This document shows, one piece after another, positions 25,474 to 34,388 of a stretch of DNA of 64,000 bases. The notes beneath the pieces are model-generated. The model did no database searches. It saw nothing but the letters and a program-made list of their open reading frames with translations, and was not told where the DNA came from. Numbering within the stretch: position 1 is the stretch's first letter; each line of letters opens with the position of its first letter. The translations under genes were made by a program, and so were the position numbers. The stretch is taken from positions 1-64,000 of the forward strand of contig DUUM01000090.1 of assembly GCA_012841565.1 (NCBI GenBank). Reading direction: 5' to 3'. The DNA is from Candidatus Epulonipiscium sp. (GTDB lineage: Bacteria; Bacillota_A; Clostridia; Lachnospirales; Cellulosilyticaceae).

Positions 25474-26064
25474 ATGAGCAAACTATATTTTTGGTACGGC
25501 GCTATGAACTGTGGTAAAACCACTCACTTACTGCAAGTTATTCATAACTACGAAAGCCAAAACATGAACACTATTTTATTAAAATCAAAACACGATTCTA
25601 AGGGTGATGATTACGTCATATCTAGACTTGGCATTAAGAAAAAAGTAGATGTTCTGGTAAATACAGAGACAAATATTTTAGAAATGATTCATGGCTTTTT
25701 AGCTGAAAAAGGCCAAATACATTGCATCATGGTTGACGAAGTTCAATTTTTAAAAGCTAGTCACATTGATCAATTACTACAAGTGGCAGTAGAATATAAT
25801 ATACCTGTTATGTGTTACGGTCTAAGAACTGATTTTCGTATGGATGGTTTTGAAGGGAGCTCAAGATTATTAGAACTTGCCCATAGTATTGCCGAAATTA
25901 AAAATATTTGTAGCTGTGGTAAAAAAGCTACTTTAAATGGTCGAAAAATTAATGGTAAGTTCGTATTTGATGGGGCTCAGGTGGTCATTGATAATCAGGC
26001 TGAAGTTGAATATGAAGCCCTCTGTCCAAAGTGTTTTTTTGCACTAAAAAAAGCAAGTCATTAA
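25474..26064 (+). CDS. tdk: Thymidine kinase
   Basis: The product is a 196-aa type II thymidine kinase, with P-loop 'WYGAMNCGKTTHLL', 'MVDEVQFL' (Walker B and substrate site) and a zinc lasso of Cys pairs ('CSCGKK', 'CPKCFF'). It phosphorylates thymidine in the salvage pathway. ATG follows AGGAGG. It is divergent from spoVA and ends on a strong terminator shared with the lyase gene. Confidence 0.94.
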   Translation: MSKLYFWYGAMNCGKTTHLLQVIHNYESQNMNTILLKSKHDSKGDDYVISRLGIKKKVDVLVNTETNILEMIHGFLAEKGQIHCIMVDEVQFLKASHIDQLLQVAVEYNIPVMCYGLRTDFRMDGFEGSSRLLELAHSIAEIKNICSCGKKATLNGRKINGKFVFDGAQVVIDNQAEVEYEALCPKCFFALKKASH

Positions 26065-26090
26065 GGATAACCTTAAGGACTTGCTTTTTA
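26046..26090. terminator. Bidirectional terminator between tdk and the lyase
   Basis: A long stem (AAAAAGCAAGTC...TTAAGG paired with CCTTAA...GACTTGCTTTTT, loop ATAA) includes the tdk stop codon and carries U-runs on both strands. Confidence 0.85.
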
Positions 26091-26100
26091 AATATATTTT

Positions 26101-27549
26101 CTATAAACTATCTGGGAAATCTTTTCTAAATGCTGCTACTAATTTTTCTTGCCAATCTGATACTGCCTCTAATTCTCCAAAAAAGAATCGCAAGCTTTTT
26201 GGCTCTTGCTTAAATCTTAAACCACCTATAAGTTCTCTATGGCCATATAACCATATGATTCTATCAATAGCATATTTAACTTGGGATAATGTAAATACGC
26301 GCCTTGGCATTGCAAGCCTTAACAATTCCATGTTAGAGAATGTTTCTGTTCCATCGTCTTCACGTTGCTCCGACATGGTCCCTCTTTCCATACCACGCAC
26401 ACCACTAGCAATATATAATGCTGCTGCAAGGGCTCCTGCTGGGTATTCTGACTGGGGAATATGATTAACAAATCTCATAGCATCTATATGGCAACCAAGT
26501 CCCCCTGCAGGTGTAACAACTGGTACGCCTGCTTTAACTAATTCATCAACCATATAAGAAATGAATTCCGGTCCTTGATTAATATAATCTTCATCCATAG
26601 ATTCTTCTAACCCTACTGTTAAGGCTTCCATCTCTCTTACAGACATACCACCGTATGTAAGGAATCCTTCATATAAAGTTACAAGTTCTCTCATTTCTTT
26701 ATATAATTTTTCACTACTCGTAGCAATTCCGCCACCTCTAGCAAATCCAAGCTTACGCGCTGAAAAATAAATAATCTCACATAAATCCATCATTTCACGT
26801 GTGATTTCTTTAATACTCATGGACTTGCAAGCTTCTTCTCTTTCTTTAATAAAATAAAGGTTGTCCGTGAGTAAACTTGCATCTAAGACAATCATAAGGC
26901 CATTTTCATCACATACTTTTCTGACATCTTTAAGATTTTGTAACGAAAAAGGTTGTCCACCGATTAAGTTCGTTCCAGCTTCCATACGAACAAAAGCAAT
27001 TTTTTCTTTGCCATTGGTTTCTATAATTCCTTTAAGCTTATCGATATCCATGTTGCCTTTAAAAGAACATGTGCTTGTTACATTTATAGCTTCATCTATG
27101 GTGATCTCTTCAACAGATCCGCCATTTAATCCGATATGAGCCTTAGTCGTTGTAAAATGGTAGTTCATAGGCACAATAGAGCCTTCTTTTACGTAAGTTT
27201 GCATAATAATATTTTCACAGGCTCTACCTTGGTGAGCTGGGAGGAAATATTCTGTTCCAAATAACTCTGTTATTTTAGAATTAAGTCGTGTAAAGGTTTC
27301 ACTACCTGCATAACTATCATCCGCAACGAGCATAGCTGATTGTTGACGATCACTCATGGCATTAACGCCACTATCTGTTAGCATATCCATATAAACATCT
27401 CTATTATTTAATAAAAATGTATTATTACCTGCTTTTTGCATATACTCAAGACGCTCTTCAATAGGGGGTAATGCTAATTTTTGTATAATTGACACCTTAT
27501 GCATTTCAAGTGGGATCTTTTCACCGCTAAAAAACTTTACTTTCGACAT
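26101..27549 (-). CDS. tnaA: Tryptophanase / beta-eliminating lyase
   Basis: The product has 482 aa and belongs to the tryptophanase/tyrosine phenol-lyase family: 'LTDSGVNAMSDRQQSAML', 'HQGRACENIIMQ', 'RMEAGTNLIGGQPFSLQN', and the PLP Lys in 'IYFSARKLGFARGGG'. The usual 'SxKKD' around the Lys is replaced by 'SARKLG'. It cleaves an amino acid, probably tryptophan to indole, pyruvate and ammonia; tyrosine is possible. Full length with SD. No tnaB or tnaC is visible. Confidence 0.85.
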   Translation of the reverse strand: MSKVKFFSGEKIPLEMHKVSIIQKLALPPIEERLEYMQKAGNNTFLLNNRDVYMDMLTDSGVNAMSDRQQSAMLVADDSYAGSETFTRLNSKITELFGTEYFLPAHQGRACENIIMQTYVKEGSIVPMNYHFTTTKAHIGLNGGSVEEITIDEAINVTSTCSFKGNMDIDKLKGIIETNGKEKIAFVRMEAGTNLIGGQPFSLQNLKDVRKVCDENGLMIVLDASLLTDNLYFIKEREEACKSMSIKEITREMMDLCEIIYFSARKLGFARGGGIATSSEKLYKEMRELVTLYEGFLTYGGMSVREMEALTVGLEESMDEDYINQGPEFISYMVDELVKAGVPVVTPAGGLGCHIDAMRFVNHIPQSEYPAGALAAALYIASGVRGMERGTMSEQREDDGTETFSNMELLRLAMPRRVFTLSQVKYAIDRIIWLYGHRELIGGLRFKQEPKSLRFFFGELEAVSDWQEKLVAAFRKDFPDSL

Positions 27550-27637
27550 TTTTTGTCCTCCATATCAATATTATGTTTATGACTTCTTCACTACATCATA
27601 CCATAGGATTACACAATATTCTACACTATTTATTGAG

Positions 27638-28288
27638 TCAATCCTCTTCTTTTACTTTTTTAAGTAATTCTAAATAATCCTCTGAAGATAGTATCCCTGA
27701 AATCCGGTGTTTATCATTGATAATATAAGTCGGAACAAGATCTACATTTAGTTTCTCTGCCATTTTTCGGTCATTTTCAATTTCTAAATAGTACTGGTTA
27801 GAGTGAAACATTTTCATTATCTCATCTTTGTTAAGACCTACATCTTCTCCAATCTTGCTTAGAACTTCTAAGTCACCTATATCTAAACTTTTTGCAAAAT
27901 GCCCATTCAATATTTTAGTTGTAACTTCTTCACTTTTCCCAAATTCTTTTGCATAATAATTAAGTCTATGAGCATTAAATGTATTAGCCGCTACTGTTTT
28001 GTTATAATTATAAGACAATCCTTCAGCTTCGACTTTTGCTTGGGTTTTTTCCATAATTCTTTGGGCTTTCCCTAGGGGCATTTCATATTTATCTGCAAAT
28101 TGCTGCACTGGATCTGCCTCTTTATTTCGCTCTTTTGTAGGATCCAACTCTAAACTTCTATAGTTCATTTCTACCTTACCCCATAGATCAGTTTCTTTTA
28201 AAGCTTCCTCAAATTTCTTTCTACCTATATAACAAAAAGGACAAACAAAATCTGACCAAATATCAACTTTTATATTTTTTGCATTCAT
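27638..28288 (-). CDS. DsbA-family oxidoreductase, FrnE-like
   Basis: The product has 216 aa, no signal peptide, so it acts in the cytoplasm. The thioredoxin-like active site is 'SDFVCPFCYIGRKKFE' and a cis-Pro is in 'DLVPTYIIND'. FrnE-type proteins are thiol-disulfide oxidoreductases with a helical insert, active in oxidative stress. It is next to catalase, divergent, and might share peroxide control. Confidence 0.88.
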   Translation of the reverse strand: MNAKNIKVDIWSDFVCPFCYIGRKKFEEALKETDLWGKVEMNYRSLELDPTKERNKEADPVQQFADKYEMPLGKAQRIMEKTQAKVEAEGLSYNYNKTVAANTFNAHRLNYYAKEFGKSEEVTTKILNGHFAKSLDIGDLEVLSKIGEDVGLNKDEIMKMFHSNQYYLEIENDRKMAEKLNVDLVPTYIINDKHRISGILSSEDYLELLKKVKEED

Positions 28289-28405
28289 GTTATTGCCTCC
28301 TTAGTTCATTTGTGTATATATGACCTTTATACTTGGTTTTTACATATAATCTTACTATATCCATTATTTTAGCATAAAATTCTACATTAACCTAGCTAAT
28401 AGCCG

Positions 28406-28434
28406 TTGCTCTTTCATCAGAAATATCATATAAT
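28406..28434 (+). promoter_or_regulatory. Sigma-A promoter of katA
   Basis: TTGCTC (28406-28411), 17 nt, TATAAT (28429-28434), 55 nt upstream of the katA start. Confidence 0.6.
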
Positions 28435-28437
28435 TAG

Positions 28438-28453
28438 GTTATATTAATATAAC
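28438..28453 (+). promoter_or_regulatory. PerR-like palindromic operator at katA
   Basis: GTTATATTAATATAAC is a perfect 16-bp palindrome placed 3 nt after the -10 element. It resembles the Per box (TTATAATnATTATAA) and is well placed to block transcription. Confidence 0.55.
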
Positions 28454-28489
28454 TTTCAATCCTATCACATATTATAAGGGGGTTTTACA

Positions 28490-29950
28490 ATGGATAAGAA
28501 GAATAATAAACTAACCACTGCAAACGGTGCTCCTGTCGTTGATAATCAAAACGCCATGACGGCTGGGCCAAGAGGTCCTATGTTACTACAAGATGTATGG
28601 TATCTAGAAAAACTTGCACACTTTGATCGTGAAGTCATCCCCGAAAGGCGAATGCATGCCAAAGGCTCTGGTGCCCATGGTACTTTTACTGTAACCCATG
28701 ATATTACTCAGTATACAAAAGCAAAGATTTTCTCTGAAATCGGCAAACAAACGGATTTATTTATGCGTTTTTCTACTGTCGCTGGGGAGCGAGGAGCTGC
28801 AGATGCTGAACGTGATATTCGCGGATTTGCTATGAAATTTTATACCGAAGAAGGGAACTGGGACTTGGCCGGAAACAATACCCCTGTATTTTTCCTTCGT
28901 GATCCACATAACTTTCCTGATTTAAATAGAGCTGTTAAACGAGATCCTCGTACCAATATGAGAAATGCAACAAACAACTGGGATTTTTGGACATCCTTAC
29001 CTGAAGCCCTTCACCAAATTACCATTACTATGAGTGAACGGGGTATCCCTACATCATACAGACATATGCATGGGTTTGGTAGCCACGCATTTAGTATGAT
29101 TAATGCAGATAATGAGCGGGTATGGGTTAAGTTCCACTTTGAAACCCAACAAGGAATCAAAAACTTAACAGATGCTGAAGCTGCTGAAATTGTTGCTAAT
29201 GATCGTGAAAGTCATCAAAGAGATTTACTTGAGAGCATCGATAAGGGTGATTTCCCAAGATGGACCCTGTTTATTCAAGTAATGACCGAAGAAGAAGCCC
29301 TTAATATGCCCTATAATCCTTTTGATTTAACAAAAGTATGGTATAAAAAGGACTTCCCACTAATAGAAGTTGGCTATATAGAACTTAACCGAAACCCAGC
29401 AAACTATTTTGCTGATGTTGAGCAAGCTGCTTTTAATCCTGCAAATGTGGTTCCTGGTATAAGCTTCTCTCCTGATAAGATGCTACAAGGTAGATTGTTC
29501 TCTTACGGAGATGCTCAGCGTTATAGACTTGGGGTTAACCATTACCAAATTCCAATTAATGCACCTAAATCGCCTACTAATGTTTATCACCGGGATGGGC
29601 AAATGAGAGTTGATGATAATGCAGGTAGTACGATTGGTTATGAGCCTAATAGTTTCGGTAAGTGGCAAGCTCAGCCTGAGTTTAAAGATCCTGCTCTTGC
29701 CCTTAGTGGCGCCGCCGATATTTGGAACTTTAGAGAAGATGATGATGATTATTACACACAACCTGGTAAACTCTTTAGATTAATGAGCCCAGAAAAACAG
29801 CAAGTACTGTTTGATAATACTGCTAGAAACATGAGTGGCGTTCCAGATGCAATCAAATTTAGGCATATTGGAAACTGTTTAAAGGCAGATCCAGCTTACG
29901 GCAAAGGCGTAGCTGACGCTCTTGGGATTTCTCTTGACCATGTAAAATAA
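28490..29950 (+). CDS. katA: Monofunctional haem catalase
   Basis: The product is a 486-aa small-subunit catalase. The distal His is in '[15 protein letters not shown]', the Asn in '[16 protein letters not shown]', and the proximal haem Tyr in '[19 protein letters not shown]'. It splits hydrogen peroxide to water and oxygen. AGGGGG precedes ATG. The operator at 28438 points to PerR-type control. In a probable anaerobe it would give protection during exposure to air. Confidence 0.96.
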   Translation: MDKKNNKLTTANGAPVVDNQNAMTAGPRGPMLLQDVWYLEKLAHFDREVIPERRMHAKGSGAHGTFTVTHDITQYTKAKIFSEIGKQTDLFMRFSTVAGERGAADAERDIRGFAMKFYTEEGNWDLAGNNTPVFFLRDPHNFPDLNRAVKRDPRTNMRNATNNWDFWTSLPEALHQITITMSERGIPTSYRHMHGFGSHAFSMINADNERVWVKFHFETQQGIKNLTDAEAAEIVANDRESHQRDLLESIDKGDFPRWTLFIQVMTEEEALNMPYNPFDLTKVWYKKDFPLIEVGYIELNRNPANYFADVEQAAFNPANVVPGISFSPDKMLQGRLFSYGDAQRYRLGVNHYQIPINAPKSPTNVYHRDGQMRVDDNAGSTIGYEPNSFGKWQAQPEFKDPALALSGAADIWNFREDDDDYYTQPGKLFRLMSPEKQQVLFDNTARNMSGVPDAIKFRHIGNCLKADPAYGKGVADALGISLDHVK

Positions 29951-29956
29951 AATCAC

Positions 29957-29994
29957 AAAAGACCACCTAGGGATTCCAATCCTTAGGTGGTCTT
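29957..29994. terminator. Bidirectional terminator after katA
   Basis: A stem of about 15 bp (AAGACCACCTAGGGAT paired with ATCCTTAGGTGGTCTT) lies 7 nt after katA stop and 15 nt from the convergent gene. Confidence 0.85.
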
Positions 29995-30008
29995 AATTAT
30001 TTAACCTC

Positions 30009-31082
30009 TTATTTTGCTTGGCTAAGTCTCTTGTTAGCATCTCTTCTAACCAATGAGTAGACAACGGCCATAGTCGGAACACCTATTAGCATGCCAACAA
30101 TGCCGAACATTTTCCCTGCCATAACAATGGCTAACAATACCCAAAAACCATCTAGCCCTATAGCCTTACCAACAACTTTAGGATAAATTACATTTCCCTC
30201 TATCTGCTGTAAAATAGTAATAAATATAATAAATATAAGCGCCTTTATTGGGCTTTCCATGAAAATAATAAAGGCTGATGGAATAATCCCAAGGTATGCC
30301 CCTATGACCGGAATAAGCCCTGTGATGGCAACTAGCACACTCACTAAGGGTGCATATGGTATCCTCAAAATAACCATACCTACAAAACAAAGGAGTCCTA
30401 GGATTAATGATTCAATCATCTGCCCACCTATAAACTTACTAAAGGTATCATTAATTTCACTCATTATATAGGTGAGTCTTTTTGCCGTTTTTTCATTCAT
30501 ATAAGCTTTATTCATTTTTGCCACAATAGCAATAAGTTTTTCTTTTGAGAGTAAAATATAAATAGAAAATATGACACCAATAAATAATTCTAAAACCCCT
30601 GCTGTAAATCCTATGGTCATATTAATTAAGGCGTTAACTGTATTGGCTGTAAATTTAGTTAAGGATGATGTTAAGTTGTTTAGATTAGCAAGTATTTGAT
30701 CCCATATATCTTGTGATATTCCTAAATTCATATATAATTTATTACCATATTTTTGAATCACTTTTCCATACCCTGGTAATGTTTCTACTAAGGATGTCAT
30801 ACTCTTCACGACCTGTGGGACTATAAATAAAATCATCAGTATAATCACTGTAATGGTAAAGGCATAGGTCAATATAACAGATAGGACTCTCTTATCCCTT
30901 TGTATCCACTCAACTTTGGGAGATAAGCCTTTCAAAAACTTCTCTTCAATAAATCTAAGTAGTATGTTTAATATAAATGCCACGCATATTCCTATAACCA
31001 AAGGTGATATAACCCCCATTATATAAGATAGTGCGCCTGCAACAATCCTTATGTTAGATAATCCTAAGTACAGAACTATCAT
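30009..31082 (-). CDS. AI-2E-family membrane permease
   Basis: The product has at least 357 aa with seven or eight helices and the family's C-terminal 'GAYLGIIPSAFIIFM' and 'GLDGFWVLLAIVMAGKMFGI' region. Family members export various small molecules or ions; the substrate here is unknown. ATG 31082 has no ribosome site. The frame stays open upstream and reads DKSIKRYIFISTY, which looks like a normal N-terminus for the family. A GGGGAGG site lies at 31135-31141, but only ATT or ATA (31130, 31127) could start after it. The true start is therefore uncertain. It follows the CNNM gene closely. Confidence 0.8.
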   Translation of the reverse strand: MIVLYLGLSNIRIVAGALSYIMGVISPLVIGICVAFILNILLRFIEEKFLKGLSPKVEWIQRDKRVLSVILTYAFTITVIILMILFIVPQVVKSMTSLVETLPGYGKVIQKYGNKLYMNLGISQDIWDQILANLNNLTSSLTKFTANTVNALINMTIGFTAGVLELFIGVIFSIYILLSKEKLIAIVAKMNKAYMNEKTAKRLTYIMSEINDTFSKFIGGQMIESLILGLLCFVGMVILRIPYAPLVSVLVAITGLIPVIGAYLGIIPSAFIIFMESPIKALIFIIFITILQQIEGNVIYPKVVGKAIGLDGFWVLLAIVMAGKMFGIVGMLIGVPTMAVVYSLVRRDANKRLSQAK

Positions 31083-31123
31083 ATAAGTTGAAATAAAAAT
31101 GTACCTTTTTATACTTTTATCAA

Positions 31124-32380
31124 CTATAATTCTTCCTCCCCACTTAGTACCAACACCTGAACTTCTAGCACCCGTCTGAAATCTGTTTTCGTTACAGTAA
31201 TCTTTAGGTTTTCATATAAAAAGCTATCGCCTTCATTTGGTATCTTACCAAGTTCCCCTATTACAAATCCACCAACGGTGTTAGACTCATACTCTTCATC
31301 TATGTCAAATAAATCAAACATCTTATCAATATTGGCACTACCCGATATCTTATATTCATTTTCTTTTACTTGTTCAAATTCCTGTATAATCTCATCATGT
31401 TCATCCCAGATTTCTCCGACTAATTCCTCCAAGATATCCTCTAATGTAACAATTCCAGCCGTCCCGCCATACTCATCTGTTATAACTGCCATATGAGATT
31501 TTGTTGTTTGCAGCAATTTTAATAAATTAGAAATCTTAGTCGTGGCAGTGGCCCAAATAACTGGTTTTATAATATCTTTAACCGTTTTTTTAGTATCTTC
31601 TGAGTGTAAGTAGTGGTGAAAGTTCTTCTCATGAATAACCCCTATTATATCGTCAATACTTGTTTCATATACCGGCATTCTAGAATAACCGCTCTCAACA
31701 AACATATCACTGATTTGCTCATCGGAATAGGCTAAATCTATTGCTATCACATTAACCCTTGGAGTTAAAACATCATTCACATCAAGATCATTAAACTCAA
31801 TGGCTGAGCGAATTAGTTCTCTTTCTTGCGCATCAATACCCCCCTCATTTTGAGCCTCATCAATAATCGTGAGTAACTCTTCTTCCGTAATACTTCGATC
31901 ATCATCTACTTTAAACACCAAAGATAATAACTTTTTCCATGACATAAAAAATAAGTTAAATGGTGTAAAAAGAAAAATCAAAACTCTAAGACTGGGTGCA
32001 ACCCACATAGCAAACTTTTCGGGTGATTCTTTTGCTAAGCTTTTCGGTGATATTTCACTGAAAATAAGGATGAGAACCGTCATAACAACGGTTGAAATTG
32101 CAACACCCGCAGTTTGAAAGTATTTGGTAAATATAACTGTTCCAATAGATGCTGCAGCAATATTAACTATATTGTTACCAATTAATATTGTAGATAAAAG
32201 CACATCATACTTTTGGGATAAGGCTAATGCCGCTTTTGCCTTTTTGTTGTTATTATTAGCAAGGTTTTTAAGACGTATTCTGTTCAGGGCTGAAAAGGCT
32301 GTTTCTGATGCTGAAAAATAAGCTGACATCAGTATTAAAAGCCCCAAGATTATTATAAGTTGTGTAATATCCCTATCCAT
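31124..32380 (-). CDS. CNNM/CorC (HlyC) family membrane protein
   Basis: The product has 418 aa with the CNNM layout: DUF21 membrane domain of three to four helices (residues 1-180, 'SAYFSASETAFSALNRIRLK'), two CBS domains (about 200-330; 'VNVIAIDLAYSDEQISDMF', 'AVITDEYGGTAGIVTLEDIL') and a C-terminal CorC domain ('NTVGGFVIGELGKIPNEGD'). Family members export magnesium or cobalt or help hold ion balance. ATG 32380 follows AAAGGA at 11 nt and overlaps the stop of a short upstream frame as TAATG. A promoter at 32591-32619 gives a 200-nt leader. Confidence 0.88.
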   Translation of the reverse strand: MDRDITQLIIILGLLILMSAYFSASETAFSALNRIRLKNLANNNNKKAKAALALSQKYDVLLSTILIGNNIVNIAAASIGTVIFTKYFQTAGVAISTVVMTVLILIFSEISPKSLAKESPEKFAMWVAPSLRVLIFLFTPFNLFFMSWKKLLSLVFKVDDDRSITEEELLTIIDEAQNEGGIDAQERELIRSAIEFNDLDVNDVLTPRVNVIAIDLAYSDEQISDMFVESGYSRMPVYETSIDDIIGVIHEKNFHHYLHSEDTKKTVKDIIKPVIWATATTKISNLLKLLQTTKSHMAVITDEYGGTAGIVTLEDILEELVGEIWDEHDEIIQEFEQVKENEYKISGSANIDKMFDLFDIDEEYESNTVGGFVIGELGKIPNEGDSFLYENLKITVTKTDFRRVLEVQVLVLSGEEEL

Positions 32381-32590
32381 TAGTTGCTAAATCCTTTCAA
32401 AATATTTGTATGTTTGGGTACGTTAAAAAGCCCATAATTAAGAAGGCAACACTTAATAGAAAAATCTAATGTTACGTCTTTCAAAATGACAGGCTTGGTA
32501 ATCATAATTATTCTTAATATAGATGAGTTTAAGGGGGGATCCTCCAAAGTTAATTCCTCTTTCATTACGTATTGTAAATTCTTAGACTTA
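32381..32590 (-). other. About 200-nt untranslated leader of the CNNM gene
   Basis: Transcription from the promoter at 32591 would leave a leader of about 205 nt. I recognise no M-box, yybP-ykoY or NiCo riboswitch in it and no terminator. A 61-codon frame (32380-32565) crosses it and ends as TAATG on the CNNM start but lacks a ribosome binding site. Confidence 0.4.
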
Positions 32591-32619
32591 ATATTATCAC
32601 TATAATACTAATTTTACAA
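32591..32619 (-). promoter_or_regulatory. Promoter of the CNNM gene
   Basis: On the minus strand TTGTAA (32614-32619), 17 nt and TAATAT (32591-32596) fit sigma-A. Confidence 0.5.
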
Positions 32620-32651
32620 GTATAATTAACTTAAATTTATAAAGTTAAAGC

Positions 32652-33188
32652 CTAAGATATACCCCTATGTTTAATGGCTAACCCTTTTAAGAAATTTCTA
32701 ACGTAACGATCGCCACATTCCATATAGTTTTTATGCCCTTCTTTTCTAAAAACAGCGCTTAATTCTCCTTTAGATATGGTAACGCCTGCTAGTTCTAATA
32801 TCTCTAGCATATCATCACTTTGTAAGGACAAAGCTATCTTAAGTTTTTTGAGCACAACATTATTAATACTCCTGGTATTCTTAATGGCTAGTACTGGTTT
32901 TTCATTTTGCCCTGGCTTTGGTTCTTGCCTGCCTCTTTTAAAAATAATGAAACCATTTAAGAAACATTCTAGTTCCTCATTACTGCACATCATATCTTCA
33001 TCGTCTTCATCTTCTTCCGATCCCAAATCTGTCTCTTGATCATAGTCTCGGCTATCTGATTTTGTAAGAATCTCTTGGAGCTCATCCTTACTAATATCAA
33101 CCCCACCTAGTTTAAATATCTCAATCATATCTATATCTTTTATATCTAAAGCATACCTTAATCTAATTAATATATCACTGTTTGTCAT
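32652..33188 (-). CDS. DUF1456 (YehS-like) protein
   Basis: The product has 178 aa and two DUF1456 domains (about residues 3-75 and 115-175; 'LIRLRYALDIKDIDMIEIF', 'LKKLKIALSLQSDDMLEIL'). They are joined by a strongly acidic linker (DLGSEEDEDDEDMM), not usual for YehS. Function of the family is unknown. ATG 33188 follows GGAGG; the ATG four codons earlier overlaps that site. Confidence 0.82.
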   Translation of the reverse strand: MTNSDILIRLRYALDIKDIDMIEIFKLGGVDISKDELQEILTKSDSRDYDQETDLGSEEDEDDEDMMCSNEELECFLNGFIIFKRGRQEPKPGQNEKPVLAIKNTRSINNVVLKKLKIALSLQSDDMLEILELAGVTISKGELSAVFRKEGHKNYMECGDRYVRNFLKGLAIKHRGIS

Positions 33189-33324
33189 TTCTACCTCCAT
33201 GTTTTAAAATATACATACATTATAGCATACTATTGTTATTCTTTGTCTATTAATAAAATTGCAACTTCGACTCTATATGTTATACTATAGTATAAACTTA
33301 AAAATATAAAATATGGGGTGGAAA

Positions 33325-33504
33325 ATGAAAAGTATAAGAACGAAATTAATCATGTATTTCGGGCTGATTATTCTATTTTCAAGTGTGGCTATTGGGGCAC
33401 TTGGATTTATGAACAGCCTAAGTGGGATGAAAGATATTCAAACCCAAATGCTAGTAAATAAATTAGAAGGTGATAATACTTTAGTTACAAAATTTAAACT
33501 TTAA
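33325..33504 (+). pseudogene. Remnant of a methyl-accepting chemotaxis protein
   Basis: The 59-aa frame gives the start of a chemoreceptor: MKSIRTKLIMYF, one membrane helix, then 'MKDIQTQMLVNKLEGD', and ends abruptly. A functional receptor has about 600 more residues. It retains a ribosome site (GGGGTGG) and a start, so it appears cut by a deletion that removed the sensor, HAMP and signalling parts. No further receptor sequence follows. Confidence 0.6.
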
Positions 33505-33559
33505 AAGATCAATATAGTATATAATACATTCATTACAGAATTAATAGGGGGGGATTTTT

Positions 33560-33922
33560 TTGAGTCTAATAGGAAATATTATCTGGATTTTGTGTGGCGG
33601 TTTTGTAACAGCTTTGGGGTGGTTATTAGCTGGACTTTTATGTTGTATAACCATCATAGGAATACCCTTTGGACTGCAATGCTTTAAGATAGCAGGTGTT
33701 GTGCTTGCTCCTTTTGGCAAAGATATTTCCAGTGGCAATTTTGGTGCTGGTGGATTAATAGGGAATCTCTTGTGGATTATCTTTCTAGGATGGGAACTTG
33801 CCCTAAGTCATGTGGTAGCTGGCCTTTTGTGTTGTATAACCATTGTTGGGATTCCATTTGGACTCCAGCATTTTAAACTAGCCAAACTAGCATTCGTACC
33901 TTTTGGTTCATCCATAAGCTAA
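33560..33922 (+). CDS. YccF-family small membrane protein
   Basis: The product has 120 aa and two copies of a membrane unit: 'AGLLCCITIIGIPFGLQCFK' and 'AGLLCCITIVGIPFGLQHFK', each preceded by another helix. This is the YccF (DUF307) repeat; function is unknown. The start is TTG 33560 with a G-run upstream. It ends on a terminator at 33927. Confidence 0.85.
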   Translation: MSLIGNIIWILCGGFVTALGWLLAGLLCCITIIGIPFGLQCFKIAGVVLAPFGKDISSGNFGAGGLIGNLLWIIFLGWELALSHVVAGLLCCITIVGIPFGLQHFKLAKLAFVPFGSSIS

Positions 33923-33926
33923 AAAC

Positions 33927-33957
33927 AAAAGCAGCCCTCGTAAAAAGGCTGCTTTTA
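33927..33957. terminator. Terminator between yccF-like and DUF4870-like genes
   Basis: A 9-bp stem AAAGCAGCC/GGCTGCTTT with a U-run, between convergent genes. Confidence 0.8.
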
Positions 33958-33963
33958 TTTTAG

Positions 33964-34314
33964 TTATTTAATAATTCTGTATTGTCCTATAAGCGGTAGT
34001 TCTTCCGCTTTACCACCGAAAGCACCTATCAGTCCCATGATACCAAAAACCAGTATTGCAATGCTAAGTAGCATGGATACAGTTCCTCCTATAATAGGAA
34101 TATAGCGCAGAACTGCATTGGATGCTGCACCCGCAATCCAAAGCAATAACGCTTGATTGGCATGAAATTTCCCAAATTCAGATTCTGGGCAAGCAATAAG
34201 CGGTAAGAAAAAAAGTAAGTAGGCAAGACCTGCCACGGTTTTATTTTTCTCTATATCCTCATTCGTATAGCTACCTGTTTCAGTTGGTACTGGCTTGTTT
34301 TGTTCTGGTTCCAT
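33964..34314 (-). CDS. DUF4870-like small membrane protein
   Basis: The product has 116 aa: a polar N-terminus, then three membrane helices with 'GKFHANQALLLWIAG' between the first two, a pattern of DUF4870/Tic20-like proteins. Function is unknown. A GGGGG run before ATG 34314 serves as ribosome site. Confidence 0.75.
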   Translation of the reverse strand: MEPEQNKPVPTETGSYTNEDIEKNKTVAGLAYLLFFLPLIACPESEFGKFHANQALLLWIAGAASNAVLRYIPIIGGTVSMLLSIAILVFGIMGLIGAFGGKAEELPLIGQYRIIK

Positions 34315-34388
34315 TTTTATCGCCCCCTTGTATTTTATAGTATATCAAATAATCAGACTCTTGTCATTTAAAACCTAATATATAGATT

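Noticed and set aside
32380..32565. 61-aa minus-strand frame before the CNNM gene as a real gene
   Set aside because: It has no ribosome binding site and no recognisable sequence; kept only as part of a leader finding.
32381..32590. M-box, NiCo or yybP-ykoY riboswitch before the CNNM gene
   Set aside because: I looked for the conserved cores and did not find them.
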